A stretch of DNA of 12,796 bases from Bacteroidota bacterium. GTDB taxonomy: Bacteria > Bacteroidota > Bacteroidia > Bacteroidales > VadinHA17. Below, piece by piece: positions 1 to 8,520 of this stretch (position 1 is the stretch's first letter; each line of letters opens with the position of its first letter). Location of the stretch: NCBI GenBank assembly GCA_016868515.1, contig VGGM01000009.1:1-12796 (forward strand). The letters are read 5' to 3'. The position numbers and the translations under genes were made by a program. The notes beneath the pieces were generated by a model, which was not told where the DNA came from, did no database searches, and was given only the letters and a program-made list of their open reading frames with translations.

Positions 1-2
1 AA

Positions 3-1454
3 CTCATTGAATCGGTTGCAGGGGTTGACGACACGCTTCTTGAGCGTTACCTTGAAGATCATGATTCAATTACCCCTGATGAGATCAATGATGTTCTCAG
101 AAGATCGACTATCAGTGGTGTTGTGGTGCCCGTTCTTTGCGGTGCCGCATTTAAAAACAAGGGCATTCAGCGTCTTCTCGATGCAGTTGCATCGTACCTC
201 CCGTCGCCGGTCGATATCGGTGCCATAAGGGGTCATGATCCGCGAACTGAAGAGGAGATAGTACGACAGCCCGGTGATAATGAGCCTGTTTCGGCTCTTG
301 CATTCAAAATAGCCACCGACCCCTTTGTGGGAAGACTGGTGTTCCTGCGGGTTTATTCGGGCGTGCTTAAAACGGGCGATACCGTCCTTAACATACGTAC
401 CGGCAAACGCGAAAGAATAAACAGGCTGTTCCAGATGCATGCAAACAAACAGAACCCTGTCGATACTGTATCGGCCGGTGACATCTGCGCCGGCGTAGGG
501 TTCAAGGATTTGAAAACGGGAGATACACTCTGCGCAATTCATAAGCCGATAGCGCTGGAATCGATGGATTTCCCGGAGCCGGTTATCGGTGTGGCAGTGG
601 AGCCTAAGACACAGGCTGACTTTGACAAACTGTCGCTTGCACTTGGTAAACTGGCTGAAGAGGACCCCACATTCCAGGTGAAAACCGATGCCGACAGCGG
701 ACAGACAATAATAAACGGCATGGGCGAACTGCACCTGGAAATACTAATTGACCGTCTGAGAAGAGAATTTAAAGTGGAGTGCAACCAGGGAGCTCCCCAG
801 GTTGCCTACAAGGAGGCTATAACAGCCACTCTTGAACACCGTGAGGTGTTTAAGAAGCAAACCGGCGGAAGAGGCAAGTTTGCCGATATTACTATTCAGA
901 TAATGCCGGCCGACCCCGATTTCAAAGGACTCCAGTTTGTGAACGATGTGAAGGGAGGCAATGTTCCGAAGGAATATATCCCCTCGGTTGAAAAAGGTTT
1001 CCGTGAAGCAATGTATAACGGACCGCTCGCAGGCTTCCCGCTTGAAAGTCTCAAAGTTGTTCTCAAGGACGGTTCGTACCATCCGGTCGATTCCGATTCT
1101 CTTTCGTTTGAAATTGCAGCCAGGCAGGCCTTCAGGCATGCCGCCTTAAAATGCAACCCGGTACTGCTTGAACCGATTATGTCGGCCGAAGTGGTTACAC
1201 CCGAGGAGTATGTAGGCGATGTGGTTGCCGATTTCAACAGGAGAAGAGGAAAGGTGGAAGGTATGGAATCGAAAGCAGGTTCAAGGGTAATAAAGGCAAA
1301 AGTACCTCTGGCAGAGAACTTCGGTTATGTTACAGTACTTCGTACCCTTACCTCGGGCCGCGCAACTTCAACCATGGAGTTCTCGCGGTATGAAGAGGTG
1401 CCTGCGGAAAATGCTAAAAGAATAATTGAAATTACTAAAGGTAAAATTCTTTAA
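3..1454 (+). CDS. fusA: Elongation factor G, C-terminal two thirds (5' end outside window)
   Basis: GTPase that drives translocation of tRNA and mRNA on the ribosome and, with RRF, ribosome recycling. The reading frame is open from base 3 without a start, so about 483 residues of a protein of roughly 700 are present. The N-terminal GTP-binding motifs are missing; the visible part begins near the end of the G/G' region. Domain II is marked by [13 protein letters not shown] and [12 protein letters not shown], domain III by GMGELHLEI, domain IV by [12 protein letters not shown], and domain V by [13 protein letters not shown] and [12 protein letters not shown]. The domain IV tip histidine (SYHPVDS, visible residue 360), equivalent to E. 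coli His583, is kept. It ends two bases before rpsJ with no tuf between, as is common in Bacteroidota. Identification is secure; whether the genome carries a second EF-G paralogue cannot be seen here. Confidence 0.97.
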   Translation, partial: LIESVAGVDDTLLERYLEDHDSITPDEINDVLRRSTISGVVVPVLCGAAFKNKGIQRLLDAVASYLPSPVDIGAIRGHDPRTEEEIVRQPGDNEPVSALAFKIATDPFVGRLVFLRVYSGVLKTGDTVLNIRTGKRERINRLFQMHANKQNPVDTVSAGDICAGVGFKDLKTGDTLCAIHKPIALESMDFPEPVIGVAVEPKTQADFDKLSLALGKLAEEDPTFQVKTDADSGQTIINGMGELHLEILIDRLRREFKVECNQGAPQVAYKEAITATLEHREVFKKQTGGRGKFADITIQIMPADPDFKGLQFVNDVKGGNVPKEYIPSVEKGFREAMYNGPLAGFPLESLKVVLKDGSYHPVDSDSLSFEIAARQAFRHAALKCNPVLLEPIMSAEVVTPEEYVGDVVADFNRRRGKVEGMESKAGSRVIKAKVPLAENFGYVTVLRTLTSGRATSTMEFSRYEEVPAENAKRIIEITKGKIL

Positions 1455-1456
1455 AG

Positions 1457-1762
1457 ATGAGTCAGAAAATCAGAATCAAACTGAAATCTTACGACCATAA
1501 CCTGGTTGACAAGTCTGCAGAAAAGATTGTCAAAACAGTTAAGTCGACCGGCGCAGTTGTAAGCGGACCGATACCTCTGCCGACACATAAGAGGATATAT
1601 ACGGTGAACCGTTCCACTTTCGTGAACAAAAAGTCGAGAGAGCAGTTCCAGCTTTCATCATACAAGAGATTGCTGGATATCTACAGCTCAACCCCGAAAA
1701 CAATCGACGCCCTTATGAAACTGGAACTTCCCAGCGGCGTTGAAGTAGAAATCAAAGTGTGA
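1457..1762 (+). CDS. rpsJ: 30S ribosomal protein S10 (uS10, NusE)
   Basis: Protein of the 30S head; in well-studied bacteria the same protein is NusE, which with NusB joins antitermination complexes and contacts NusG. The 101-residue product has the family's usual length. The start [10 protein letters not shown], the central [10 protein letters not shown] with the following [16 protein letters not shown], and the end [11 protein letters not shown] are classic S10. The ATG lies two bases after the fusA stop with no Shine-Dalgarno sequence, so translation is probably coupled to fusA. It opens the S10 cluster. Nothing is unusual. Confidence 0.98.
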   Translation: MSQKIRIKLKSYDHNLVDKSAEKIVKTVKSTGAVVSGPIPLPTHKRIYTVNRSTFVNKKSREQFQLSSYKRLLDIYSSTPKTIDALMKLELPSGVEVEIKV

Positions 1763-1782
1763 AACCGGTAAAGATTTAAGCA

Positions 1783-2403
1783 ATGCAGGGATTAATAGGA
1801 AAAAAGGTAGGGATGACATCCATCTTCGACGAGGATGGAAAGAATATCCCCGTAACAGTTATAGAAGCCGGTCCGTGTGTGGTTACACAGGTGAAAACGG
1901 TTGAAAAGGATGGCTATTCAGCCATCCAGCTGGGATTTGACGACAAAAAGGATAAGCAGTGCAACAAGGCTGAAATGGGCCATTTCAAAAAGGCCGCCTC
2001 CGCTCCGAAAAAGAAACTCATTGAGTTCACAGGCTTTGAGCAGGGAGAATACAATGCCGGCGACGTGCTTACGGTTGAGCTTTTCCGTCCCGACCGATGG
2101 GTCGATGTAAGAGGATGGTCGAAAGGAAAAGGGTTCCAGGGAGTGGTTAAACGTCATGGCTTTAGCGGGGTAGGCGGACAAACCCACGGTCAGCACAACA
2201 GGCTGAGGGCTCCCGGTTCGCTTGGAGCATCATCATGGCCTTCAAGGGTTATGCCGGGAATGAGAATGGCCGGAAGAAAAGGCAATGACCAGATAATGGC
2301 AATTAGCCTCAGGGTTATTAAACTCCTGCCCGAAAGCAACCTGATGTTAGTTAAGGGATCGGTACCAGGTCCGAAAGGTGGATATCTAATAATTACGAAG
2401 TAA
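1783..2403 (+). CDS. rplC: 50S ribosomal protein L3 (uL3)
   Basis: Early assembly protein of the large subunit, binding the 3' part of 23S rRNA; its central extension reaches towards the peptidyl transferase centre. The 206 residues begin [15 protein letters not shown], the usual N-terminus. The conserved loop follows: [18 protein letters not shown] (about 110-127), then [18 protein letters not shown] (131-148) and MRMAGRKGN (160-168). Where E. coli has the glutamine methylated by PrmB (Gln150, context GQNQTP), this protein reads GASSWP, with Ser151 at that position by eye alignment. Its TAA overlaps the rplD ATG by one base (TAATG), which suggests coupled translation. Confidence 0.98.
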   Translation: MQGLIGKKVGMTSIFDEDGKNIPVTVIEAGPCVVTQVKTVEKDGYSAIQLGFDDKKDKQCNKAEMGHFKKAASAPKKKLIEFTGFEQGEYNAGDVLTVELFRPDRWVDVRGWSKGKGFQGVVKRHGFSGVGGQTHGQHNRLRAPGSLGASSWPSRVMPGMRMAGRKGNDQIMAISLRVIKLLPESNLMLVKGSVPGPKGGYLIITK

Positions 2404-3032
2404 TGGAATTAGCAGTATTAAATATTGAAGGTAAGGAGACCGGAAGAAAAGTGAATCTGAACGATTCAATTTTCGGAATTGAGCCTAACGACCATGCAAT
2501 ATACCTCGACACCAAGCAGTTCATGGCCAATAGCAGGCAGGGTACGCACAAGTCGAAGGAGCGTGGCGAAATAACCGGCAGTACCCGGAAGATAAAAAGA
2601 CAGAAGGGAACGGGTACCGCCCGTTTCGGAAGCATCAAAAACCCGCAGTTCCGCGGTGGCGGCCGTATATTCGGACCCCGCCCCAGGTTCTACGGATTCA
2701 AACTCAACAAGAAGGTGAAACTGCTTGCCAGAAAATCGGCCCTGACCTATAAGGCCAGAACAAACAACATTGTTATCCTCGAGGACTTTTCATTCGATGC
2801 CCCGAAAACAAGAGAAATGGCAAGGGTTGGCGGTAATCTGAATTTACTCAACAAAAAATCGCTGTTTGTTTTACCGGAACAAAATAAAAATATATATTTG
2901 TCATCTCGAAATTTGCCGGGAGTTGAGATTATAACAGCCTCAGAATTAAATACATACACAATTATGAAGGCTTCTACTCTGGTGTTTTTAGAGAGTGCGG
3001 TTGACGTTTTGCAGGCAACTATTGAAAACTAG
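2403..3032 (+). CDS. rplD: 50S ribosomal protein L4 (uL4)
   Basis: Early-binding 23S rRNA protein whose extended loop, with L22, lines the constriction of the exit tunnel. In gammaproteobacteria it also represses its own S10 operon; that control is not established for this lineage. The 209 residues show the typical basic loop: [17 protein letters not shown] (58-74), then [11 protein letters not shown] (85-95) and [10 protein letters not shown]. The C-terminal globular part includes LEDFSF and ends in an alpha/beta segment. It overlaps rplC by one base and precedes rplW by 14 bases. Its last roughly 170 bases are clearly richer in A and T than the rest of the gene, although the frame stays intact. 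Confidence 0.97.
   Translation: MELAVLNIEGKETGRKVNLNDSIFGIEPNDHAIYLDTKQFMANSRQGTHKSKERGEITGSTRKIKRQKGTGTARFGSIKNPQFRGGGRIFGPRPRFYGFKLNKKVKLLARKSALTYKARTNNIVILEDFSFDAPKTREMARVGGNLNLLNKKSLFVLPEQNKNIYLSSRNLPGVEIITASELNTYTIMKASTLVFLESAVDVLQATIEN
2865..2900 (+). promoter_or_regulatory. Weak candidate internal promoter of Bacteroidota type inside rplD
   Basis: TATATTTG at 2893-2900 fits the Bacteroidota -7 consensus TAnnTTTG, and a TTTG lies at 2865-2868. The 24-base spacing is at or beyond the usual upper limit; a TTTT at 2869-2872 would give 20. It sits in an AT-rich tract about 145 bases before rplW. About three TAnnTTTG matches are expected by chance on one strand of this window, and I find about three (also 8299 and 12328), so the motif alone proves little. 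Confidence 0.15.
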
Positions 3033-3046
3033 TAAAGGGAACAGAG

Positions 3047-3337
3047 ATGGAAATTCTTATAAAGCCGATAGTAACCGAAAAGATGACCGGTCAGGGTGAT
3101 AAGTTCAACCGGTACGGGTTTATTGTTGCCAGAAAGGCCAATAAGTTGCAGATCAGGAAGGCCGTGGAGGATCTCTACGGCGTGAAGGTTGAAGATGTGA
3201 ACACAATGATTGTCGCCGGCAAGCGCAAGAGCCGCTTTACCAAATCGGGAGTACTGACCGGAACCCAGGCAACGGTGAAGAAGGCAATAATAACCCTGGC
3301 CGAGGGAAACACCATTGACTTTTACAGCAATATATAA
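3047..3337 (+). CDS. rplW: 50S ribosomal protein L23 (uL23)
   Basis: Protein at the exit of the peptide tunnel, the main docking site for trigger factor and near the binding sites of SRP and the translocon. The 96 residues match the family length. The N-terminus MEILIKPIVTEKMT is diagnostic, followed by FIVARKANKLQIRKAVEDLYGVKV and the tunnel-loop segment NTMIVAGKRKSRF. The bases before the ATG (AAAGGGA at about -11) are at best a weak ribosome binding site. It lies 14 bases after rplD and 6 before rplB. Confidence 0.97.
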   Translation: MEILIKPIVTEKMTGQGDKFNRYGFIVARKANKLQIRKAVEDLYGVKVEDVNTMIVAGKRKSRFTKSGVLTGTQATVKKAIITLAEGNTIDFYSNI

Positions 3338-3343
3338 TAAGGT

Positions 3344-4168
3344 ATGGCAGTCAGAAAGCTAAAGCCTGTAACACCAGGCCAGAGACAGAAGGTTATAAGT
3401 GCATTCGACACATTAACCACATCAACGCCGGAAAAATCCCTCCTCAAACCGCTTAAAAAATCCGGAGGAAGGAACGCCAGCGGCAGAATGACCATGAGGT
3501 ACAAGGGCGGTGGGCACAAAAGGATGTACCGGTTAATTGATTTTCGCAGGGAAAAGGAGGGAATTGCAGCTACCGTCAGCACTATAGAGTACGATCCGAA
3601 CCGTTCGGCCAGGATAGCACTTGTAGTTTACAGGGATGGTGAGAAGCGGTACATTATTGCCCCGCACGGTTTGAAGAAGGGCCAGGAGATAATGTCGGGG
3701 AGAGAAGCCTCGCCGGATCTTGGCAATACGCTGTATCTTAGTGACATACCTCTCGGTACGATAGTTCACAATGTTGAGCTTAAGCCTGGCAAGGGCGCGG
3801 CTATGGCCAGAAGTGCAGGTTCATATGCCCAGCTTGCTGCCAGGGATGAGAAGCATGCCATTGTCAAGCTTCCCTCGGGTGAAACCAGGATGGTTCCTGT
3901 AACCTGCCGGGCCACCATAGGTTCGGTATCGAATCCCGATCATAACCTTGAGGTTTCGGGCAAAGCCGGCCGTTCGCGCTGGCTCGGACGCCGCCCGCGT
4001 ACACGAGGCGTTGCCATGAACCCTGTCGATCATCCCATGGGTGGTGGCGAAGGAAGAGCTTCCGGAGGTCATCCCCGTTCAAGGAAGGGGTTGCCTGCAA
4101 AAGGATATAAGACCAGGAGCAGGACCAAATATTCTGACAAGCATATTATTGAAAGACGTAAAAAATAA
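3344..4168 (+). CDS. rplB: 50S ribosomal protein L2 (uL2)
   Basis: Universally conserved large-subunit protein needed for subunit association and peptidyl transferase activity; it lies at the base of the L1 side and contacts 23S rRNA domain IV. The 274 residues match the family (E. coli 273). The order is a basic N-terminus, the OB-like RNA-binding domain ([15 protein letters not shown], around residues 47-61), the SH3-like domain ([20 protein letters not shown]), and the C-terminal loop [17 protein letters not shown]. His230 in VDHP corresponds to E. coli His229, implicated in peptidyl transferase function, and is kept. The next histidine of the E. coli motif is methionine here, which I recall as common in Bacteroidota. 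Confidence 0.98.
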   Translation: MAVRKLKPVTPGQRQKVISAFDTLTTSTPEKSLLKPLKKSGGRNASGRMTMRYKGGGHKRMYRLIDFRREKEGIAATVSTIEYDPNRSARIALVVYRDGEKRYIIAPHGLKKGQEIMSGREASPDLGNTLYLSDIPLGTIVHNVELKPGKGAAMARSAGSYAQLAARDEKHAIVKLPSGETRMVPVTCRATIGSVSNPDHNLEVSGKAGRSRWLGRRPRTRGVAMNPVDHPMGGGEGRASGGHPRSRKGLPAKGYKTRSRTKYSDKHIIERRKK

Positions 4169-4176
4169 CTGATACC

Positions 4177-4443
4177 ATGACAAGATCTATCAAGAAAGGA
4201 CCATTCATTGACTTCAAGCTTGAGAAGCGGGTTATGGAAATGAATGATGGCGGCAAGAAGACCGTGGTCAAGACCTGGTCGAGAAGGTCGGTTATTTCAC
4301 CCGATTTCGTGGGTCATACCATTGCCGTTCACAATGGCAACAAGTTCATTCCCGTGTATGTAACTGAGAATATGGTTGGTCATAAACTCGGTGAGTTTGC
4401 TCCTACACGTATTTTCAGGGGGCATGCCGGTAGCAAGAAATAA
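4177..4443 (+). CDS. rpsS: 30S ribosomal protein S19 (uS19)
   Basis: Small-subunit head protein that forms a complex with S13 and takes part in the A-site finger intersubunit bridge. The 88-residue product starts [11 protein letters not shown] and carries [23 protein letters not shown], then [14 protein letters not shown], all family signatures. It follows rplB by 8 bases; the 35-base gap to rplV is among the longer ones in the window and shows no obvious signal. No anomalies. Confidence 0.98.
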   Translation: MTRSIKKGPFIDFKLEKRVMEMNDGGKKTVVKTWSRRSVISPDFVGHTIAVHNGNKFIPVYVTENMVGHKLGEFAPTRIFRGHAGSKK

Positions 4444-4478
4444 GTATTGAGGTTGTAAACATTGAAAAGAGACAAGTA

Positions 4479-4898
4479 ATGGGTGCAAGAAAAAGAGATA
4501 CGGCCGAACGCAGGAAGGAAGCCAGAAAGAGCTCATACCAGGCGGTACTCAGGAACTGTCCCACTTCCCCCAGGAAGATGAGGCTGGTAACTGACATGAT
4601 TAAGGGAATGGATGTAAACAGGGCTCTTGATGTGCTTAAGTTCAGCCCGAAAGAGGCTTCAAGAAATGTTGAGAAGCTTCTCCTTTCGGCAATTTCAAAC
4701 TGGCAGCAGAAGAATGAGGGTTCACGTATTGAGGACAGCAACCTCTTTGTGAAGGAGGCTTTCGTTGACGGCGGCAGGGTTCTGAAGAGACTGCAGACTG
4801 CTCCCCAGGGCAGGGCATACAGGGTGCGTAAAAGATCGAACCATGTAACCCTCGTGCTCGACAGTAAAGTAAAGGAAGTTGAAAAAACAACAAAATAA
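4479..4898 (+). CDS. rplV: 50S ribosomal protein L22 (uL22), long form
   Basis: Large-subunit protein whose beta-hairpin lines the exit tunnel opposite L4; changes in that hairpin confer macrolide resistance in other bacteria. The 139 residues exceed the 110 of E. coli. There is a charged N-terminal extension of about 18 residues ([18 protein letters not shown]) and a short lysine-rich C-terminal tail. The core has [17 protein letters not shown] (27-43). The hairpin, [20 protein letters not shown] (98-117), is followed by [10 protein letters not shown]. Extended L22 forms are usual in Bacteroidota, so the extra N-terminus is probably genuine and not a wrong start; no alternative ATG fits the core better. 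Confidence 0.96.
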   Translation: MGARKRDTAERRKEARKSSYQAVLRNCPTSPRKMRLVTDMIKGMDVNRALDVLKFSPKEASRNVEKLLLSAISNWQQKNEGSRIEDSNLFVKEAFVDGGRVLKRLQTAPQGRAYRVRKRSNHVTLVLDSKVKEVEKTTK

Positions 4899-4903
4899 TA
4901 CAG

Positions 4904-5605
4904 ATGGGACAAAAAGTAAATCCGATAGGTAACCGTTTGGGAATTATCAAAGGCTGGGATTCGAACTGGTACGGAGGTAAGGATTTTTCAGTCAAGCTGG
5001 TTGAGGACACCCGCATAAGGGAGTATCTCCAGGCCAGGCTTGCGAAGGCCAGTATCTCAAAGATAGTTATAGAGCGCACCCTGAAGCTTATAACCGTAAC
5101 GGTTAACACTGCCCGCCCGGGTATCATAATCGGAAAAGGTGGCCAGGAGGTTGACAAGCTCAAGGAGGAACTCAGGAAGATTACAAAAAAGGATGTGCAG
5201 ATCAACATCTTCGAGGTAAAGCGCCCTGAACTCGATGCCAATATAGTTGCCAACAACATTGCGAGGCAGGTGGAAGGCAAGATTTCATACCGCAGGGCTA
5301 TTAAAATGTCAATTGCATCTACAATGCGTATGGGAGCAGAAGGCATCAAGGTAGTGATCAGCGGCCGCCTGGGCGGTGCCGAGATGGCAAGAAGTGAGAC
5401 CTACAAGGATGGAAGAATACCACTTCACACGTTCCGCGCCGACATTGACTACGCCCTGGCCGAGGCTCTGACCAAGGTTGGTCTGCTTGGCGTAAAGGTG
5501 TGGATTTGCATTGGCGAGGTTTACGGCAAGCGCGACCTTAGCCCAAACATCGGAGCAAAGAACCAGAAACCAAAAGCCATCAATAAGAGGAAGCCAAAGA
5601 AATAG
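4904..5605 (+). CDS. rpsC: 30S ribosomal protein S3 (uS3)
   Basis: Protein at the mRNA entry channel of the 30S head, part of the ribosomal helicase that unwinds mRNA structure. The 233 residues start [13 protein letters not shown]. The KH domain carries [16 protein letters not shown], with the GxxG loop GKGG at 77-80. The C-terminal domain has [12 protein letters not shown] and [14 protein letters not shown]. Arg130, Arg131 and Lys134 (YRRAIK) sit where E. coli has its helicase arginines and lysine. The tail is lysine-rich, ending KRKPKK. It follows rplV by 5 bases and is followed by a 39-base AT-rich gap before rplP. Confidence 0.98.
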   Translation: MGQKVNPIGNRLGIIKGWDSNWYGGKDFSVKLVEDTRIREYLQARLAKASISKIVIERTLKLITVTVNTARPGIIIGKGGQEVDKLKEELRKITKKDVQINIFEVKRPELDANIVANNIARQVEGKISYRRAIKMSIASTMRMGAEGIKVVISGRLGGAEMARSETYKDGRIPLHTFRADIDYALAEALTKVGLLGVKVWICIGEVYGKRDLSPNIGAKNQKPKAINKRKPKK

Positions 5606-5644
5606 TCCTCACTACATACAATTATAATATAATAACATTCAGCA

Positions 5645-6067
5645 ATGTTACAACCGAAGAAGACCAAGTACAGGAGGAGCCAGAAAGGCAGAGTGAAGGG
5701 GAACTCGCAGAGAGGTAACCAGCTTGCATTCGGCTCGTTCGGCATCAAGGCACTGGAAGCATCGTGGATTACCGGAAGGCAGATTGAGGCGGCCCGTCAG
5801 GCCGTGACACGTCACATGAAACGTGAGGGACAGCTCTGGATCAGGATATTCCCCGATAAACCGATAACCAAGAAACCTGCGGAAGTACGTATGGGTAAGG
5901 GTAAAGGATCTCCGGAAGGTTTTGTTGCACCGATAGCACCGGGCAGGATTATTCTCGAAGCCGAGGGTGTTCCTTATGAAGTAGCAAAGGAGGCACTTCG
6001 CCTGGGAGCCCAGAAACTGCCGATACCGACAAAATTTATTGTGAGGAACGATTACGTTCAGGAATAA
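5645..6067 (+). CDS. rplP: 50S ribosomal protein L16 (uL16)
   Basis: Late-assembling large-subunit protein beside the A-site tRNA elbow, required for a fully active peptidyl transferase centre. The 140 residues begin [15 protein letters not shown], with [19 protein letters not shown] in the middle and [14 protein letters not shown] before the conserved VRMGKGKG (81-88). Arg82 aligns with E. coli Arg81, the residue hydroxylated by RoxA (YcfD) there; whether this organism has the enzyme cannot be told. The AT-rich 39-base leader has no Shine-Dalgarno sequence. Confidence 0.98.
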   Translation: MLQPKKTKYRRSQKGRVKGNSQRGNQLAFGSFGIKALEASWITGRQIEAARQAVTRHMKREGQLWIRIFPDKPITKKPAEVRMGKGKGSPEGFVAPIAPGRIILEAEGVPYEVAKEALRLGAQKLPIPTKFIVRNDYVQE

Positions 6068-6079
6068 AAATACTGAGAG

Positions 6080-6286
6080 ATGAAAATGTCAGAAATAAAG
6101 GAACTCAGTTCCAAGGAGCTTCTTGAAAGACTCGACAATGAGAATTCGATGCTTGTAAGGATGAGGCTTAATCATGCAATCTCTCCGCTCGATAACCCGA
6201 TGAAGATACGCTATGCACGAAAAAACATAGCAAGAATCGAAACGGAACTGCGCAAGAGAGAACTGAATTCAAAAACAAACAGTTAG
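6080..6286 (+). CDS. rpmC: 50S ribosomal protein L29 (uL29)
   Basis: Small helical protein at the tunnel exit next to L23, contributing to the docking site for trigger factor and SRP. The 68 residues form two predicted helices: [20 protein letters not shown] and a second with [20 protein letters not shown], the usual L29 hairpin ending in a basic helix. The start at 6080 (MKMSEIKEL) was preferred over the ATG at 6086 because Bacteroidota L29 proteins typically begin MKxxEIK. The choice changes only two residues. Spacing to neighbours is 12 and 10 bases. Confidence 0.95.
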   Translation: MKMSEIKELSSKELLERLDNENSMLVRMRLNHAISPLDNPMKIRYARKNIARIETELRKRELNSKTNS

Positions 6287-6296
6287 ATCATCAGCA

Positions 6297-6551
6297 ATGG
6301 AAAGGAATCTTAGAAAAGAGCGAATAGGAGTTGTGGTCAGCAACATGATGGACAAGTCAATAGTTGTTGCCATAAAGAGGAAGGTCAAGCATCCCCTGTA
6401 CGGGAAGTTTGTGAACCATACCAAGAAGCTGATGGCTCATGATGAGGAGAATACCTGCAAGATAGGCGATACGGTTCGCGTAATGGAAGTCAGGCCTCTG
6501 AGCAAGAACAAGAGATGGAGATTAATTGAAATAATTGAAAGAGCCAAGTAG
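6297..6551 (+). CDS. rpsQ: 30S ribosomal protein S17 (uS17)
   Basis: Early 30S assembly protein that binds the 5' domain of 16S rRNA. The 84 residues have the expected single OB fold: [20 protein letters not shown], then [20 protein letters not shown], then the signature [18 protein letters not shown]. It is the last gene of the S10-type segment, and rplN follows after only two bases, so the S10 and spc clusters appear fused in one transcription unit. Confidence 0.98.
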   Translation: MERNLRKERIGVVVSNMMDKSIVVAIKRKVKHPLYGKFVNHTKKLMAHDEENTCKIGDTVRVMEVRPLSKNKRWRLIEIIERAK

Positions 6552-6553
6552 TC

Positions 6554-6919
6554 ATGATTCAGCAGGAAAGCAGATTAACGGTGGCCGACAATACAGGTGC
6601 CAAAGAGGTACTCTGTATCAGGGTTCTGGGCGGTACGGGCAGGAGATATGCCTCGGTAGGTGACAAAATTATCGTAACGGTAAAGAGCGCCCTTCCTTCA
6701 GGCGAAGCCAAGAAGGGACAGGTAAGCAAGGCCGTTGTGGTAAGGACAAGGAAGGAGATAAGGCGGGCCGATGGTTCTTACATCAGGTTTGATGACAATG
6801 CGGTTGTGCTTTTAAATAATGCCGATGAGGTTCGCGGTACCCGTATATTCGGGCCGGTGGCCAGGGAACTCCGCGACAAGTACATGAAGATTGTTTCACT
6901 TGCACCGGAGGTGTTGTAA
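6554..6919 (+). CDS. rplN: 50S ribosomal protein L14 (uL14)
   Basis: Large-subunit protein at the subunit interface forming a bridge with 16S rRNA helix 14; in other bacteria it is the target of the silencing factor RsfS. The 121 residues (family about 122) start [19 protein letters not shown], contain [16 protein letters not shown] and the signature [23 protein letters not shown], and end EVL. This is the first spc-cluster gene, two bases after rpsQ, with no visible promoter or ribosome binding site in the gap. Confidence 0.98.
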   Translation: MIQQESRLTVADNTGAKEVLCIRVLGGTGRRYASVGDKIIVTVKSALPSGEAKKGQVSKAVVVRTRKEIRRADGSYIRFDDNAVVLLNNADEVRGTRIFGPVARELRDKYMKIVSLAPEVL

Positions 6920-6931
6920 TTATTCGAAGAG

Positions 6932-7255
6932 ATGCAGAAAAAACTACACATAAGGAAAGGTGACACGGTTGTGGTAATAACCGGTGAGTCGAAGGGTCAG
7001 AAAGGCCGTGTGCTGGAAGTGAACAGGGATAAGAACAGGGCACTAGTGGAGGGTGTGAATATGGTTTCAAAACACACCAAACCGAATGCCAAGAGCCCGC
7101 AGGGCGGGATCATTAAGAAGGAGGCTCCTATTCACGTATCAAACCTGATGCTTGTTGACCCTGCCTCAGGCAAGGGCACAAGGATTGGCAGAAGACTCAG
7201 TGAAAAGGATAAATTAGTACGCTATTCAAAAAAATCAGGAGAGGAGATTAAGTAA
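6932..7255 (+). CDS. rplX: 50S ribosomal protein L24 (uL24)
   Basis: Assembly-initiator protein of the 50S subunit, located near the tunnel exit. The 107 residues show a clear KOW motif in the first 40: [20 protein letters not shown] followed by [17 protein letters not shown]. The later segment [20 protein letters not shown] and [12 protein letters not shown] are typical. Its stop codon overlaps the rplE ATG (TAATG at 7253-7257). The last codons contain AGGAGAGGAG (7237-7246), which could serve as a ribosome binding site for rplE but also simply encode Gly-Glu-Glu. Confidence 0.97.
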   Translation: MQKKLHIRKGDTVVVITGESKGQKGRVLEVNRDKNRALVEGVNMVSKHTKPNAKSPQGGIIKKEAPIHVSNLMLVDPASGKGTRIGRRLSEKDKLVRYSKKSGEEIK

Positions 7256-7806
7256 TGTATACCCCTGCTTTAAAGACCAAGTACCAGACAGAAATTGTTC
7301 CTGCACTCGTAAAGGAGTTCGGTTATACAACCGTTATGCAGGCGCCCCGGTTGGAGAAGATTGTCATCAACCAAGGGCTGGGTCAGGCAATTGCCGATAA
7401 GAAGCTTCTCGAAGTGGCTGTTAAGGAGATATCAGATATTGCCGGACAGAGGGCTGTTCAGACAGTGTCGAGAAAGGATATATCAAATTTTAAACTCAGG
7501 AAGAACATGCCCATTGGCGTTATGGTAACCCTACGCAAAGAGAGAATGTATGAATTCCTTGAGAGGCTTATTGCCGTGGCATTACCACGTATTCGCGACT
7601 TCAAGGGAATAAACAGCAAGCTCGATGGACGCGGAAACTACACTCTCGGTATTACCGAACAGATTATCTTCCCCGAAATTGATCTCGACAAAGTGGTCAA
7701 AATCATGGGATTACAGATTACATTCGTTACCAACGCAGGAAGTGATGAGGAGGCAATTGCCCTTCTTAAGCACTTCGGGTTACCATTTAAATCAATTAAA
7801 AACTAG
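7255..7806 (+). CDS. rplE: 50S ribosomal protein L5 (uL5)
   Basis: Central-protuberance protein that binds 5S rRNA with L18 and contacts P-site tRNA. The 183 residues match the family (179-185). Markers are [16 protein letters not shown] near the N-terminus, [39 protein letters not shown], the loop [18 protein letters not shown] and the end FGLPFK. The ATG overlaps the rplX stop by one base, and GAGGAG ends 8 bases upstream, so both coupling and direct initiation are possible. Confidence 0.98.
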   Translation: MYTPALKTKYQTEIVPALVKEFGYTTVMQAPRLEKIVINQGLGQAIADKKLLEVAVKEISDIAGQRAVQTVSRKDISNFKLRKNMPIGVMVTLRKERMYEFLERLIAVALPRIRDFKGINSKLDGRGNYTLGITEQIIFPEIDLDKVVKIMGLQITFVTNAGSDEEAIALLKHFGLPFKSIKN

Positions 7807-7811
7807 ACAGT

Positions 7812-8081
7812 ATGGCAAAGGAATCAATGAAGGCGCGTGAGGTAAGGCGTGCGAAACTGGTTCAGAAGTATGCGGCAAAAAGGGCGCAGCTCAAGGCCGA
7901 TGGCGAATATATATTGTTGAGCCGGCTTCCCCGCAACTCCAATCCGATCCGCCTCCGTAACCGTTGCAAGCTTACAGGCAGGCCGAGAGGTTATATCAGG
8001 CAGTTCGGAATAAGCAGGATTACCTTCAGGGAAATGGCATCGAAAGGGCTGATACCCGGCGTGAGGAAGGCCAGCTGGTAG
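7812..8081 (+). CDS. rpsN: 30S ribosomal protein S14 (uS14), zinc-free form
   Basis: Small-subunit head protein, assembled late next to S3 and S10. The 89 residues are the long form without zinc: there is one cysteine only (Cys52 in [12 protein letters not shown]) and none of the CxxC pairs of the short zinc-binding type. The markers are [36 protein letters not shown], and [20 protein letters not shown] near the end. It begins 5 bases after rplE and leaves a 39-base AT-rich gap before rpsH. Confidence 0.98.
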   Translation: MAKESMKAREVRRAKLVQKYAAKRAQLKADGEYILLSRLPRNSNPIRLRNRCKLTGRPRGYIRQFGISRITFREMASKGLIPGVRKASW

Positions 8082-8120
8082 TTGTAGTAAAATAGTTAAC
8101 AAATAAACTGAAATAGAGAA

Positions 8121-8516
8121 ATGACTGATCCAGTTGCAGATTTCCTGACCAGAATCCGTAATGCCGTAATGGCAGGTCATAAAGTTGTTGAGATACCCGG
8201 CTCGAGTATAAAGAAGGGTATTACAAGGATACTTTACGAAAAAGGGTACATTCTCAGCTATAAATTCCTTGAGGAGGGCCCCCAGGGAACAATCAAGATA
8301 GCTTTGAAATATGAAGCCAAAAGCCGCAAACCGGCGATAAAGAGCATTGAAAGGGCAAGCCGGCCAGGGTTGCGCAGATATGCCGGTGTTGATGAGATAC
8401 CCCGGGTACTGAACGGCCTCGGAATAGCCATAATTTCAACCTCCAGGGGTCTAATGACCGACAAGGAGGCGGCCAGGGAAAAAATTGGCGGAGAAGTATT
8501 GTGTTACGTTTATTAA
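8121..8516 (+). CDS. rpsH: 30S ribosomal protein S8 (uS8)
   Basis: 16S central-domain binding protein needed for platform assembly; in E. coli it represses the spc operon by binding a site at rplE, but I see no clear copy of that structure here. The 131 residues start MTDPVADFLTRIRNA and end with the family signature IISTSRGLMTDKEA and GGEVLCYVY. The stop TAA (8514-8516) shares its last A with an out-of-frame ATG (8516-8518). rplF begins 18 bases after the stop. Confidence 0.98.
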   Translation: MTDPVADFLTRIRNAVMAGHKVVEIPGSSIKKGITRILYEKGYILSYKFLEEGPQGTIKIALKYEAKSRKPAIKSIERASRPGLRRYAGVDEIPRVLNGLGIAIISTSRGLMTDKEAAREKIGGEVLCYVY

Positions 8517-8520
8517 TGAA

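Noticed and set aside
66..734. A 222-residue open frame on the minus strand opposite fusA
   Set aside because: It lies wholly opposite a well-conserved fusA segment, has no recognisable domain, and its composition is that of an antisense shadow.
4642..5349. A 235-residue open frame on the minus strand opposite rplV and rpsC
   Set aside because: It spans two conserved genes and their junction; the sense proteins explain the sequence, and the antisense product shows no family features.
8299..8306. TAGCTTTG in rpsH as a Bacteroidota -7 promoter element
   Set aside because: It has no -33 TTTG at a proper distance, and the number of TAnnTTTG matches in the window is about the chance expectation.
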